Shown piece after piece: positions 54,885 through 63,341 of a stretch of 64,000 bases of DNA (position 1 is the stretch's first letter; each line of letters opens with the position of its first letter). The stretch covers positions 4,939,001-5,003,000 of the forward strand of contig NZ_CP100470.1 in assembly GCF_030323145.1 (NCBI RefSeq), given 5' to 3'. The notes under the pieces were generated by a model. The model worked only from the letters and a program-made list of their open reading frames with translations, did no database searches and was not told where the DNA came from. The translations under genes were made by a program, and so were the position numbers. This DNA is from Mesorhizobium sp. C432A (GTDB lineage Bacteria; Pseudomonadota; Alphaproteobacteria; Rhizobiales; Rhizobiaceae).

Positions 54885-55973
54885 ATGGCCTTTCGTCTCT
54901 TTGTCCCCATTCTCGCCGGCGCGACGCTGCGCGAGCGCCTCATCGCCTGCATCGGGGCGATGATCGGCATTGCGCTGACCGGCGCGATCGGCGCGCTGGT
55001 GCTTGGCAACGGCCCGCATGTGCCGCTGCTGGTGGCGCCGATGGGGGCTTCGGCGGTGCTGCTGTTTGCGGTGCCTGCAAGCCCGCTGGCGCAGCCATGG
55101 TCGATCATCGGCGGCAATACAATATCGGCGCTGGTCGGCGTGATCGTGGCCCATTTCGTCCATCAGCCCGTTCTCGCAACGGGCATTGCCGTGGCGATGG
55201 CGATCGCCGCCATGTCGTTCTCACGCTGCCTGCATCCGCCGGGCGGAGCCGCCGCACTGACCGCCGTGCTCGGCGGGCCGGCCGTGATCGGTGCCGGCTT
55301 CCTGTTTCCGTTCGTGCCGGTGGCGCTGAACTCCATGATGCTGGTCGCGCTCGGCTATGCTTTCCACAGGCTGTCGCGACGCAGCTACCCGCATGTGCCG
55401 GCCCCTGCCCCGAAAAGCACGCACGGAACCATCGATCCGCCGGCTCAGGAGCGCATCGGCTTCCGGGCCGAGGACATCGATGCCGCGCTGGCTGCGCTCG
55501 ACGAGACCTTCGACATCGACCGCAACGATCTCGAACAACTGCTGCGACAGGTCGAACTGCAAGCGACGATGCGCGCACACCGAACCATGTTGTGCGAGGA
55601 CATCATGTCGTGCGACGTGATTTCGGTCGATGAACACGCGTCCGCCGATCGGGCGCGTCATCTGCTGCTCGACCACAATATCCGCACGCTGCCGGTTGTA
55701 GACAAGGACGCCAGACTGGTCGGCACCGTTGGATTGAGGGAATTGGCGCGAGCCGACGAAGCCGTCGGAAGCGTTACGTCGACAGCGTCGACCGCCGCCG
55801 CCGGTACGCCCGCCATGGCCCTGCTACCGGTGCTCACCGACGGCCGCACCCATGCAGTCATCATCGTGGACGGGGACAGCCGCATCCTTGGCCTGATCAC
55901 GCAGACCGATCTGCTTGCGGCAACGGCACGAGCGCAGGCTGCTGACAAGCCGCTGGCGGAAGCAGTATTCTAG
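54885..55973 (+). CDS. HPP-family membrane protein with C-terminal CBS domains
   Basis: A 362-residue protein. Residues about 1-165 are the HPP domain with four helices and the motif CLHPPGGAAAL, implicated in nitrite or other anion transport in cyanobacterial and plant homologues. Residues about 240-350 are a CBS pair (LCEDIMSCDVISVDEHASAD and ITQTDLL), which bind adenine nucleotides and regulate transporters. It precedes the ECF sigma gene by about 100 bp. Confidence 0.9.
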   Translation: MAFRLFVPILAGATLRERLIACIGAMIGIALTGAIGALVLGNGPHVPLLVAPMGASAVLLFAVPASPLAQPWSIIGGNTISALVGVIVAHFVHQPVLATGIAVAMAIAAMSFSRCLHPPGGAAALTAVLGGPAVIGAGFLFPFVPVALNSMMLVALGYAFHRLSRRSYPHVPAPAPKSTHGTIDPPAQERIGFRAEDIDAALAALDETFDIDRNDLEQLLRQVELQATMRAHRTMLCEDIMSCDVISVDEHASADRARHLLLDHNIRTLPVVDKDARLVGTVGLRELARADEAVGSVTSTASTAAAGTPAMALLPVLTDGRTHAVIIVDGDSRILGLITQTDLLAATARAQAADKPLAEAVF

Positions 55974-56000
55974 GCGCCGTCGGAGCCGGGCGAAAATGGC

Positions 56001-56032
56001 CGGGAACCTTTTGCCGGCGATGTTATCCAATG
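56001..56032 (+). promoter_or_regulatory. ECF-like promoter motif before the sigma factor gene
   Basis: CGGGAAC (56001-56007), then TTT at 56009-56011, and ATCCAATG at 56025-56032, 17 nt after GGAAC. The same elements with the same spacing precede the DUF4142 gene. GGAAC is the usual ECF -35 core; the -10 differs from the EcfG CGTT. Confidence 0.6.
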
Positions 56033-56076
56033 TCTTGATCGAGGTTTCGAACGGGGATTGGATCGAGGAACTGGCC

Positions 56077-56745
56077 ATGCCTGCTATGTCTCTACCAATG
56101 CCCACTGCTGCCTCAAGCGAGATGCTTCTCGTGCGCCGCGCGCTGGCACGCGAAGGCAACGCCTTCCGCATCATCATGAAGACCCATAATCAGCGGCTCT
56201 ATCGCATCGCTCGCGGGGTGGTGCGCAACGATGCTGAAGCCGAGGACATCGTCCAGGAGGCCTATGTCAGAGCCTTTGCCCATCTCGATGCCTTTCGCGG
56301 GGAGTCCTCATTGGCCACCTGGCTGTCGCGCATCGTCATCAACGAGGCGCTCGGTCGTCTGCGCAAAAGGCGGCGGACGGTGGCGAAAAACCCGCAAGCC
56401 GAAATCATCCAGTTCCCCCTCAATCCCAGCGACGATCCGGAGCGGACGATGGCGCAGCGGCAGATCCTCGAGTTGGTGGAACGGGCGACCGACAGCCTAC
56501 CCGATGTTTATCGGACGGTGTTCGTGGCGCGGGTTATCGAGGGGCTCAGTATCGAGGAGACCGCCGAGCTGCTTGGCGTGCGGCCGGAAACCGTCAAGAC
56601 AAGGCTACACCGCGCCCGCGCCCTGGTACGCAAGGCACTCGACGACCAGATCGGGCCGGTGCTGCTCGACGCCTTCCCGTTTGCCGGCCGGCGCTGCGAC
56701 AGGCTGACCAGCGCCGTCATGCAGCGGCTCGGCCTGGAGAGCTGA
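56077..56745 (+). CDS. ECF-family RNA polymerase sigma factor
   Basis: A 222-residue sigma-70 family factor with region 2 (RRLYRIARGVVRNDAEAEDIVQEAYVRAF and ESSLATWLSRIVINEAL), a short linker, and region 4 (LPDVYRTVFVARVIEGLSIEETAELLGVRPETVKTRLHRA). A C-terminal tail of about 30 residues (FAGRRCDRLTSAVMQRL) is conserved in some ECF groups. No anti-sigma gene is seen beside it. The repeated upstream motif suggests it controls its own gene and the DUF4142-cupredoxin pair. GAGGA precedes the ATG at 56077. Confidence 0.92.
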   Translation: MPAMSLPMPTAASSEMLLVRRALAREGNAFRIIMKTHNQRLYRIARGVVRNDAEAEDIVQEAYVRAFAHLDAFRGESSLATWLSRIVINEALGRLRKRRRTVAKNPQAEIIQFPLNPSDDPERTMAQRQILELVERATDSLPDVYRTVFVARVIEGLSIEETAELLGVRPETVKTRLHRARALVRKALDDQIGPVLLDAFPFAGRRCDRLTSAVMQRLGLES

Positions 56746-56769
56746 TCATCGCTGATTTGGCCGATTTCC

Positions 56770-56801
56770 CCGGGAACGTTTGCCGCCGCTGCGCATCCAA
56801 T
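56770..56801 (+). promoter_or_regulatory. ECF-like promoter motif before the DUF4142 gene
   Basis: CGGGAAC (56770-56776), TTT at 56778-56780, and ATCCAATG at 56794-56801, again 17 nt after GGAAC. It gives a leader of about 55 nt to the ATG at 56860. Confidence 0.6.
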
Positions 56802-56859
56802 GACCGTCAACTGAAAAACACGGCCCGGCGCGATCCTGCGTCCGGGCGAAGGAGATGCC

Positions 56860-57384
56860 ATGGTTACCCGACACACCGCCGCCCTCGCTGCCTTGCTGCT
56901 GCTTGGCGCTGCCCCGCTCGCGCAAGCCGCCGACAAGCCGACGGACCCGCAGATCGCCCACATCGCCTACACGGCAGGCGTCATCGATGTGGAAGCCGCC
57001 AAGCAGGCGATCAAGAAATCGAAGACCAAGGAGGTCGTGGATTTCGCCAACGACATGGTGCGCGACCACGAAGCGGTCAACGCGCAGGCACTGGAACTGG
57101 TAAAGAAGCTGAAGGTGACGCCGGAAGACAACGCAACCAGCCAGGCGCTGACCAAGGCTGCGGCCGAGGAGCGGGCGAAGCTCGCCAAACTCGACGGCGC
57201 AGCCTTTGACAAAGCCTATGTCGACAACGAGATCGCCTACCACAAACAGGTCGACGGCGCGCTTGAAACCCTTTTGATCCCATCGGCCAGTAATACCGAG
57301 TTGAAGAGCCTGCTGGAGACCGGCCTGAAGATTTTCCAGGGCCATGAACAGCACGCCGAGCATGTTGCAGGTATGCTGAAGTAA
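56860..57384 (+). CDS. DUF4142 exported protein
   Basis: A 174-residue protein with a signal peptide (AALAALLLLGAAPLAQAADKP) and a helical DUF4142 domain (IAYTAGVIDVEAAKQAIKKSK, FANDMVRDHEAVNAQALELVKKL, YHKQVDGALETLL, FQGHEQHAEHV). The His and Glu pairs in each helix look like a ferritin-like metal site. Periplasmic stress proteins of unknown activity. Followed by the cupredoxin gene 10 bp away, so one operon. Confidence 0.9.
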   Translation: MVTRHTAALAALLLLGAAPLAQAADKPTDPQIAHIAYTAGVIDVEAAKQAIKKSKTKEVVDFANDMVRDHEAVNAQALELVKKLKVTPEDNATSQALTKAAAEERAKLAKLDGAAFDKAYVDNEIAYHKQVDGALETLLIPSASNTELKSLLETGLKIFQGHEQHAEHVAGMLK

Positions 57385-57394
57385 GGATCAGGCC

Positions 57395-57706
57395 ATGTCG
57401 AAACGGCAGCTGTGGATTGCACTGGCGCTGGTCTTCGGGACCTCACCCGTGCAGGCCGAAACCATCCAGGTCACCATCGACAAACTTGTCTTTTCGCCGG
57501 CCACCGTCGACGCGAAGGTCGGCGACACGATCAAGTGGGTGAACAAGGACGTGTTCGCACATACGGCTACCGTCAAGGGTGGCTGGGAAGTGATGATCCC
57601 GCCGAAGACAACAGCGAGCCTGCCCCTGCGGAAGGCGGAAGCGGTCGAATATTTCTGCCGCTTCCACCCCAACATGAAAGGTCATCTGGCCGTGACGGCG
57701 CCTTGA
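57395..57706 (+). CDS. cupredoxin (amicyanin/pseudoazurin-like)
   Basis: A 103-residue periplasmic blue-copper protein. A signal peptide (LWIALALVFGTSPVQAE) precedes the domain with VFSPATVDAKVGDTIKWVN. All type I copper ligands are present: His56 in DVFAHTATV, Cys88 and His91 in FCRFH, Met94. It likely carries electrons in the periplasm. Its 3' end overlaps the converging enoyl-CoA hydratase gene by 25 bp. Confidence 0.93.
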   Translation: MSKRQLWIALALVFGTSPVQAETIQVTIDKLVFSPATVDAKVGDTIKWVNKDVFAHTATVKGGWEVMIPPKTTASLPLRKAEAVEYFCRFHPNMKGHLAVTAP

Positions 57707-58566
57707 TCCCGGTCCGCAAGCCCGTCCTGCTGCGTTGAGGCTCGCCTGGCTTCATCCGGCCGGGTGATATGTGTCCACGAGCCGTCACAGCCCGGCTGGC
57801 GCCGTGCGATCCAGGCATCCAGCCCTTCGCGCAGATCAGCGGTCGGAGCCATGCGGGCGAACTGCTCGGCCTCGACAGCCAAGCCTTCCGCGATGCTCTG
57901 GTTCAGGCCCCGCGCCACTGCTGTGAGGATCGAGGCAATTGCTGCAGGAGAATGTCTGGTCATGCGCCGGGCGAGATCAATTGCGGCGGGCATCAGCTCC
58001 TCATGCGGCACCACCTGGTTGACGAGGCCGAGTTCGACGGCGCGCGGCGGCGGGAACCAATCGCCGGTCAACAGCAGCTCGAGCGCCCGCTTGCGCCCTG
58101 CCAGTCTCGGAAGCCGCTGCGTGCCGCCGAAAGCGGGCGGCATTGCAAGGTTGATCTCAGGCTTGGCGAACAAGGCGCGGTCGCTGGCGATAGCGAGCGG
58201 CACGGCTTCGGTGATCTCGCAGCCGCCGCCGAAGGCGATGCCGTTGACGGCGGCGATGACGGGCTTGCGGAATGCCTCCAGCCTTGCGGTCAGGCGCTGT
58301 CCGCGCATGACGAAGTCGCGCAGGGCAACGTCGACGCCGATGTCCACGCTGCCTGAGAATTCATGGATGTCGCCGCCGGCGGAGAAGGCGCGCTCTCCTG
58401 CTCCAGTGAGGATGACGGCGCGGATGGCATCGTCGGTCTCGGCGGCATCGAGGAGCGCAAGCAGGCGATCAATCAGCGCATAGTTCAAGGCGTTGAGCTT
58501 TTCCGGCCGATTAAGTGTGAGGATGGCGATCCCGTTGCGGGCCTCGGTGAGCACAAGCTCGGTCAT
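57682..58566 (-). CDS. enoyl-CoA hydratase/isomerase family protein
   Basis: A crotonase-fold enzyme of 294 residues, longer than the usual 260 by a C-terminal tail. The oxyanion-hole segments are GAGERAFSAGGDIHEFSG and AAVNGIAFGGGCEITEAVPLAIAS with the family PEINLAMPPAFGGTQRLPRLAG. It acts on a CoA thioester, which cannot be named. The start at 58566 diverges from a TetR gene with a dyad between, so it is probably TetR-controlled. Confidence 0.9.
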   Translation of the reverse strand: MTELVLTEARNGIAILTLNRPEKLNALNYALIDRLLALLDAAETDDAIRAVILTGAGERAFSAGGDIHEFSGSVDIGVDVALRDFVMRGQRLTARLEAFRKPVIAAVNGIAFGGGCEITEAVPLAIASDRALFAKPEINLAMPPAFGGTQRLPRLAGRKRALELLLTGDWFPPPRAVELGLVNQVVPHEELMPAAIDLARRMTRHSPAAIASILTAVARGLNQSIAEGLAVEAEQFARMAPTADLREGLDAWIARRQPGCDGSWTHITRPDEARRASTQQDGLADRDQGAVTAR

Positions 58567-58619
58567 GTCTTCTCCTTCCCTGTGTTTGTCGACGGAGAGG
58601 ATCAGGCTTTCGGTTGTAT

Positions 58620-58641
58620 GTATATTCACTAGTCGGTATAC
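58620..58641. promoter_or_regulatory. dyad operator between crotonase and TetR genes
   Basis: GTATA-N3-ACTAGT-N3-TATAC is a 22-bp palindrome with symmetrical outer arms and centre. It ends 6 bp before the ATG of the TetR gene at 58648, and lies 53 bp from the crotonase start. Confidence 0.7.
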
Positions 58642-58647
58642 TTGCGT

Positions 58648-59238
58648 ATGAGCGAAGCACCAAGCCCTACCCGCAAACGCATTGTCGATGCCGCAACGAA
58701 GCTGTTCTATGCCGAGGGGATCGGCCGAGTCAGCGTCGATGCAGTGGCGGAAAAAGCCGGGCTGACCAAGCGCACGCTCTACTATCATTTCAAGAGCAAG
58801 GACGATTTGATCGCGGCCTATCTCGACGGTCGCGACCAGCCGAACCTCAAGCAGATGGCCGGCTGGTTCGAGATGACCGAAGGCGATGTCGAGCGCAAGG
58901 TCGAGGCGATTTTTACCAATCTGGCGCGCGTGGCGAAGCACCCGAAATGGAGAGGCTGCGGCTTTCTGCGCACGGCAGCCGAACTCGCTTCCATGCCCGG
59001 ACACCCGGCCGTTAAAGCGGGGGCGCGGCATAAGCAGAATTTCGAGACCTGGCTGGCCGGCGAACTCACAGGCCACGGCGTCGACGAGCCGCAGACCCTG
59101 GCGCGCGAAATCGTGCTTTTGATGGACGGCGCGTTCTCGATCATGCTGATCCACCGCAACCCCGACTATGTCGAGGCCGCCGGACAGGCCGCTGCAACGC
59201 TGGTTCGGGCAAGGTCAGGATCGGCGACTATCCGCTAG
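58648..59238 (+). CDS. TetR/AcrR-family regulator
   Basis: A 196-residue repressor with TRKRIVDAATKLFYAEGIGRVSVDAVAEKAGLTKRTLYYHFKSKDDLI, a textbook helix-turn-helix, and a ligand domain with GCGFLRTAAELASMPGHP. The ATG at 58648 is preferred to the TTG at 58642. It most likely represses the divergent enoyl-CoA hydratase gene and itself; an acyl-CoA ligand is a reasonable guess. Confidence 0.92.
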   Translation: MSEAPSPTRKRIVDAATKLFYAEGIGRVSVDAVAEKAGLTKRTLYYHFKSKDDLIAAYLDGRDQPNLKQMAGWFEMTEGDVERKVEAIFTNLARVAKHPKWRGCGFLRTAAELASMPGHPAVKAGARHKQNFETWLAGELTGHGVDEPQTLAREIVLLMDGAFSIMLIHRNPDYVEAAGQAAATLVRARSGSATIR

Positions 59239-59239
59239 A

Positions 59240-59340
59240 GCGTTCACCGTTTAGTGGAGACGGCGAAACACGCTATCTCTTTGTTTTGACGCAATTCCGG
59301 ACGGAGAACCGCTTCACATTTTTCGTGGAGTTGCTCTAGA
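59240..59340. repeat. intergenic repeat (rhizobial type)
   Basis: CTAGAGCG begins and GTGGAGTTGCTCTAG ends a stretch that includes TTTTGACGCAATTCCGGACG and CCGCTTCACATTTTTC. The ends are partly inverted. A degenerate relative of the same core is at about 31946-31985 (ACACAATTTCC, AAAACCGTTTCACACTTTTC). This family is common between rhizobial genes. Confidence 0.65.
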
Positions 59341-60561
59341 ATCCAGCCGCCAGCCATGCCGTGCCGACGGCAAGGGTGAGCAGCGTCAGTGGCAGGCCGA
59401 CCTTGAAGAAGGCTGAGAAGGACAGCTGCGTGCCGGCCGCCCGCGCCTGTTCGGCGACGATCAGGTTGGCGACCGAGCCAAGCAAGGTGAAGTTGCCGGC
59501 CAGCGTCGAGCTCATCGCCACCACCAGCCAGGCACGCCCGGGGTTTTCAAGGCCGGGTATGAATGGCCGCAGCGCCAGCACGGCCGGAACATTGCTCATG
59601 ATGTTGGAGAGCACCGCGGTGAAGCCCGATAGACGCCAGACGTCGTCCAGCCCGAGGTTCTTGGCCGAGGCGATGATGTCGGGCGTCAGCAGCGTCTTTT
59701 CGGCGCCGGCGACAACGATGAACAGGCCGGCGAACATGAACAGCAGCGGGCCGTCGATCTCGCGGTAAATGCGTGCCGGCTTGATGGCGCGGGTGAGCAG
59801 CAGGATGGCGCCGCCGATGAGCGCTGCCTTGGCAACCGGTACGCCGGCGAAGAAGGCGATGGCCAGGCCAATGCAGACAACCACCGCCTTCAGCACCTGT
59901 CCCGGCAGCATGCGGCCGCGATAGACTTCCGGGTTGAGATCGGCGGTGCGGGCGAATTCGGCGCGGTAGACGATGCGCACGATGACGACGACCGCGACGA
60001 GGCCGAAGAGGGCAACCGGCGCCAGGGCGGCCGAAAAAGCTGGGTAGGAAATTCCCGACAGCGCGCCGATGACCATGTTCTGCGGGTTGCCGGTGATGGT
60101 GGCGACGCTGCCGCAGTTGGACGCGGTGGCGGTGGCGATCAGATAGGGAATGGGATTGCGATTGATGACACGGGTGACGTGGACGACGATCGGCGCCATG
60201 ACCAGGCAGATGGCGTCGTTGACCAGGAACGCCGACAACACGCCGGTCAACAGCGTCACCATCACCAGCAGCACGAAAGGCGCGTGCGCATGCTCGATAG
60301 CGTAGGCGCCAAGCGCCCGGAAGGCGCCGGACACCTTCAGATGCGCCACCACGATCATCATGCCGAGCAGCAGCGTAATGGTGTCGAAATTGATGGCGCG
60401 ATAGGCATCTTCCATACTGAGTGCGCCGATGGCGATCATCGCCGCCCCCCCAGCAAGGCGATCCCTGCCCGGTCGAGACGGAGGCCTGGAATACGCCCGA
60501 TTGCGACGCCGGCATAAGTCAGGACAAGGATCAAAAGTGCCGCTGCGCCCATCAATGTCAT
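59336..60561 (-). pseudogene. ArsB/NhaD-type anion permease (SLC13-like), frameshift in a G-run
   Basis: An inner-membrane transporter of the ion-transporter superfamily. From about 60440 down to 59336 the frame is fully open with NFDTITLLLGMMIVVAHLKVSGAF, FLVNDAICLVMAPIVVHVTR, GSVATITGNPQNMVIGALSG and a repeat-type second half AVLSNIMSNVPAVLAL. The true N-terminus reads MTLMGAAALLILVLTYAGVA from 60561 in another frame. The switch falls in a run of 7 C (60445-60451; G on the coding strand); 8 would restore LLGGAAMIAIG. Sequencing error, true mutation, or slippage are all possible. An internal start near 60440 could still make a shortened protein. Confidence 0.78.
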
Positions 60562-60904
60562 TGGCAGACATCCTTGTCCAAACGAACCGACGCAGGAACG
60601 GACTGTTCCCGCTCGGGCATTTGCCGGGCAGCTTTAACGCCGCTCCAGCAAAGCGAAAGCCTATAACGATCCGAATGCGAAAATCGGTGGGCAAAATCGC
60701 GGGTTGACCGATGCCGGGAGCAACCGGAGCTTGATCTTGAGACGGCCGAGATTGGGAATGAGACACGCGCGGCGGACTGCCGGTGGCCTGAGATTGCCAT
60801 CCGCGAACTTCCCCTCGGAAGGCTCTCGTGGCGTATGTAATTAAATTCTAATTTAGGCTTTCCGGGTATGGATAGCTTAGCATATTTCGTCCTTGGGGTT
60901 TCAG
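60562..60904. other. 343-bp gap upstream of the anion permease
   Basis: AT-rich patch with the dyad TAAATT-CT-AATTTA at 60842-60855, a likely regulatory or promoter region for the small gene at 60905. Nothing else recognised. Confidence 0.45.
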
Positions 60905-61126
60905 ATGGTCCAGGTTCTTGAGAGGGAATGCCGTGTCTCGGAGAACGAGGCTCTGCTGGCGCGTCCGATGGAATGTCCACAATGCCACGGAACCCGCAAG
61001 GTGTTTGTCTGTGCCCGGTGGGCCAGCTCGAACGGCCATTGCTGCCCCGGAGGAACACACCGGCTCAGTTGCCCCGGTCACAGCGTCGCGTGCATGGAGT
61101 GCGAAGAGAACCTTGAGCGTGTCTGA
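60905..61126 (+). CDS. small cysteine-rich protein, unknown
   Basis: A 73-residue reading with paired cysteines spaced like zinc-ribbon ligands: MECPQCHG, VFVCARW, GHCCPGG, LSCPGH and VACMECEE. The CPxC motifs argue for a real protein, but there is no strong ribosome site and I recognise no family. A longer minus-strand reading covers the same bases and is judged less likely. Confidence 0.42.
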   Translation: MVQVLERECRVSENEALLARPMECPQCHGTRKVFVCARWASSNGHCCPGGTHRLSCPGHSVACMECEENLERV

Positions 61127-61159
61127 AGCGATCGCGACTATTTCCTGTCGGGAAAACGC

Positions 61160-61194
61160 AAAAAGCCCGCTCCGGCGAACCGGAGCGGGCTTTG
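61160..61194. terminator. strong bidirectional terminator
   Basis: AAAGCCCGCTCCGG (61162-61175) and CCGGAGCGGGCTTT (61180-61193) form a perfect 14-bp stem with a CGAA loop. T-runs follow on both strands, so it serves the 60905 gene and the converging minus-strand RHH gene. Confidence 0.92.
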
Positions 61195-61209
61195 CAACCA
61201 TACGCCAAG

Positions 61210-61243
61210 AGTACCCTGCTGAGACCAGTACCCTGCCGAGAGC
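61210..61243. repeat. 17-bp tandem repeat
   Basis: AGTACCCTGCTGAGACC at 61210-61226 is followed directly by AGTACCCTGCCGAGAGC, two copies with two or three mismatches, in the gap before the RHH gene. Confidence 0.6.
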
Positions 61244-61325
61244 CGACCCGCTTTGCGTTTCCGCCACCGCAATAAATTGGTAGCGGCACTTCCAGAAAAG
61301 CGATTGTTGGCTAACCGCCGTCGAA

Positions 61326-61562
61326 TTACTCGCCCGACTGGCCGTCGCCAGTCACACTGCTGCCCAGAATTCCAAAGTCCTGAGACTTAGTTCCTTGTCC
61401 CGCAGTCAGGAATCCATCCGCGTCCAGGCCGCGCCGCAGCAGTTCCCGCACCGCCGCGGACCGGCTTGGCATGCGCTTTTCGAAGCGCCAGTTTTCCAAG
61501 GCAGCCAATTCCTCGGCTGTCAGCATGATCTGCAGTCGCTCGGGTCGTTCCAGCTCGGTCAT
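61326..61562 (-). CDS. ribbon-helix-helix-type small protein
   Basis: A 78-residue protein with a C-terminally extended ribbon-helix-helix pattern: RLQIMLTAEELAALENWRFE followed by RMPSRSAAVRELLRRGLDAD. Proteins of this kind are dimeric DNA-binding antitoxins or regulators. No toxin gene adjoins. GGAGG places the start at 61562 (MTELERPERLQ). Confidence 0.75.
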   Translation of the reverse strand: MTELERPERLQIMLTAEELAALENWRFEKRMPSRSAAVRELLRRGLDADGFLTAGQGTKSQDFGILGSSVTGDGQSGE

Positions 61563-61836
61563 TCGCGCCTCCAACCGTCAAGACCAAAAAATATGGTGAG
61601 TTAGTATGTGTCTCAATTGCAGTATAGCTAGGGGTCCCCGTGCAGCGCGTCAAGAGAGGCTGATGGGTGACTCACATACAAGACCAACGATGAGGAAGAC
61701 ACGCCGATAGCACAACCCGCGCAGTCTGCTAACTACTTGATTTACTTGAGAATACTTTATATTCTTCTTGCCATCTGAAGGTCGTTGGCGCATCTTGACC
61801 ACGACGGGACAACCGGCTCCTGAAAGGAAGGTTTCC

Positions 61837-62163
61837 ATGCGCTACGGATATTCGGCTCGGCTACGGGAGGATCTCAATTCACGGGTCCTGGGCGCGCTGC
61901 GCTCGCGCGGAATGGTCAATATTGCGGTGGTTGCCGAGGACATACGATTGCGTAACCTGGACGAGAACGTCGCCCTTGAAGATGTCGAGCGGCTTGTGAT
62001 GCAGACGGCCCAACTCTACGGCGCGGTGATGGAGTTGGACGGACTGACCTCCGTCGAGGCGGGGAGATTGACTTCGCTTGCCGACGATAAGCACGAACTG
62101 CCTGGCATCGGCAATTCCGACACCACAGGCGGCCAAACCGGTCACCTATTGGGATTGTCCTAA
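61837..62163 (+). CDS. conserved protein of unknown function
   Basis: A 108-residue soluble protein (MRYGYSARLREDLNSRVLGA). It is predicted helical, with LEDVERLVMQTAQLYGAVMEL in the middle. AAGGAAGG lies 5 nt before the ATG at 61837. Its last 4 bases overlap the end of the kinase relic on the other strand. Family not recognised. Confidence 0.65.
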   Translation: MRYGYSARLREDLNSRVLGALRSRGMVNIAVVAEDIRLRNLDENVALEDVERLVMQTAQLYGAVMELDGLTSVEAGRLTSLADDKHELPGIGNSDTTGGQTGHLLGLS

Positions 62164-63110
62164 GGCGCGACCCGCTCTTTCAATCGACAAAAATCCGCGA
62201 GAGAGATTTGGACCGAGCGCAGCGGCGCCTTGAGCGTCCAGACAACGCCTTGTTCCCCAAATTTTAGTTGTCCGGTGCCGCTAAGCGCTTGTGGCGCAAC
62301 CCGCTTGAGCACGACGGAGCCAAAACCGCGGCGCGTCGTCCCACTCAGGTTCGGCCCACCCAATTCACGCCAGATCAAGCTAAAGGTATCGGTGCCGTCG
62401 GTTGCCGGCGCCGTATCCCATTCGATTTCGACTCGTCCGCCGTGACGTGAAAGTGCTCTATGCTTTGCGGAATTGGTGGCCAGTTCGTGGAAAGCGATGC
62501 CGAGATACTGCACGGCATTCGGGCGAAGCGTGATCACAGGCCCGGCCACCGACAAACGGTCCTGCGCCGCGAAAGCTTTGAGTTGCGCCTTGAGCAGGTC
62601 GCCGATGCTGGCGCCGCGCCATTCGGCGTCGACCAGGAGATCGTGTGATTGCGAAAGCGCCGAGATGCGCTATCGCACCTGTTCGAGGAATGTCGCCGGA
62701 CTGCCCGCCGATTTGCTCGTCTCATAGATCATCGAAATGATGACCGGATGCGGGCTTCGTCGGCTTGCGTTTGCGTGCGCAGATCAAGCAGCTGTTGATG
62801 GCGCCGAGAATTTCGCCCGATCCGTCGCGGAGCAGGCGTGGGTGGGCTATAAACGGAATAAGTTCGCCGTCCGGCCGCTCTGCCTGCAATGGCCTGGTCC
62901 CACGTGATATCGTGTCCTTCAACCATGGAAACGGCCATCGGGCACTCAGCATGCGCCATCGGCCGACCATCGAGGTGACGGAGTTTCCACGAGCCGCACC
63001 ACAGGTCTCGGCCAAGACCGGACGATGCCCCCAAATGTCGGCAGCGGCCTCGTTGTAGAACGTGATGCGGCCGTTTTTGTCGGAACCTCGTCAGCCCGGG
63101 GCGGTTCTCC
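62160..63110 (-). pseudogene. decayed HWE-family histidine kinase with PAS domain
   Basis: Pieces of one sensor kinase lie in three frames. Reading from the right: NGRITFYNEAAADIWGHRPV (PAS), GRDLWCGSWKLRHLDGRPMA in a second frame, ERPDGELIPFIAHPRLLRDG in a third, then QTQADEARI. Next comes MIYETSKSAG with the H-box segment lost, an in-frame TAG near 62670, and an open C-terminal piece with FHELATNSAKHRALSRHGGR (HWE N-box) ending at 62160. At least three frameshifts, one deletion and one stop make it clearly inactive as a phosphoacceptor kinase. Confidence 0.85.
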
Positions 63111-63270
63111 CGTTAGCCCAGCCTGACCCAGCAACAAGTCGCCTGGAAACCGTGTCGCCGATGGCAAACGACAACCATTACGGCAAACAGACCTGATCGG
63201 CATCCAGCTTCAAAGGCCGCGGAACGCTGTTTCGCAGCCTTTACGTTGCGCCGGCGGCTTCGCATCGACA

Positions 63271-63295
63271 GGAACCAATCTATGGCCAGAGCGTT
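63271..63295 (+). promoter_or_regulatory. EcfG (general stress sigma) promoter
   Basis: GGAAC (63271-63275)-N16-CGTT (63292-63295), an exact general-stress consensus. It would start transcription about 38 nt before the ATG at 63342. Confidence 0.8.
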
Positions 63296-63341
63296 TGCCG
63301 CTGCGTACTCTTCTCAGACGTAGCCAGACGGAGTGAGGGAC

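Noticed and set aside
63085..63109. GGAAC-N16-GGTT resembling an EcfG promoter
   Set aside because: Lies inside the kinase relic, deviates in the -10, and a better match occurs nearer the downstream gene.
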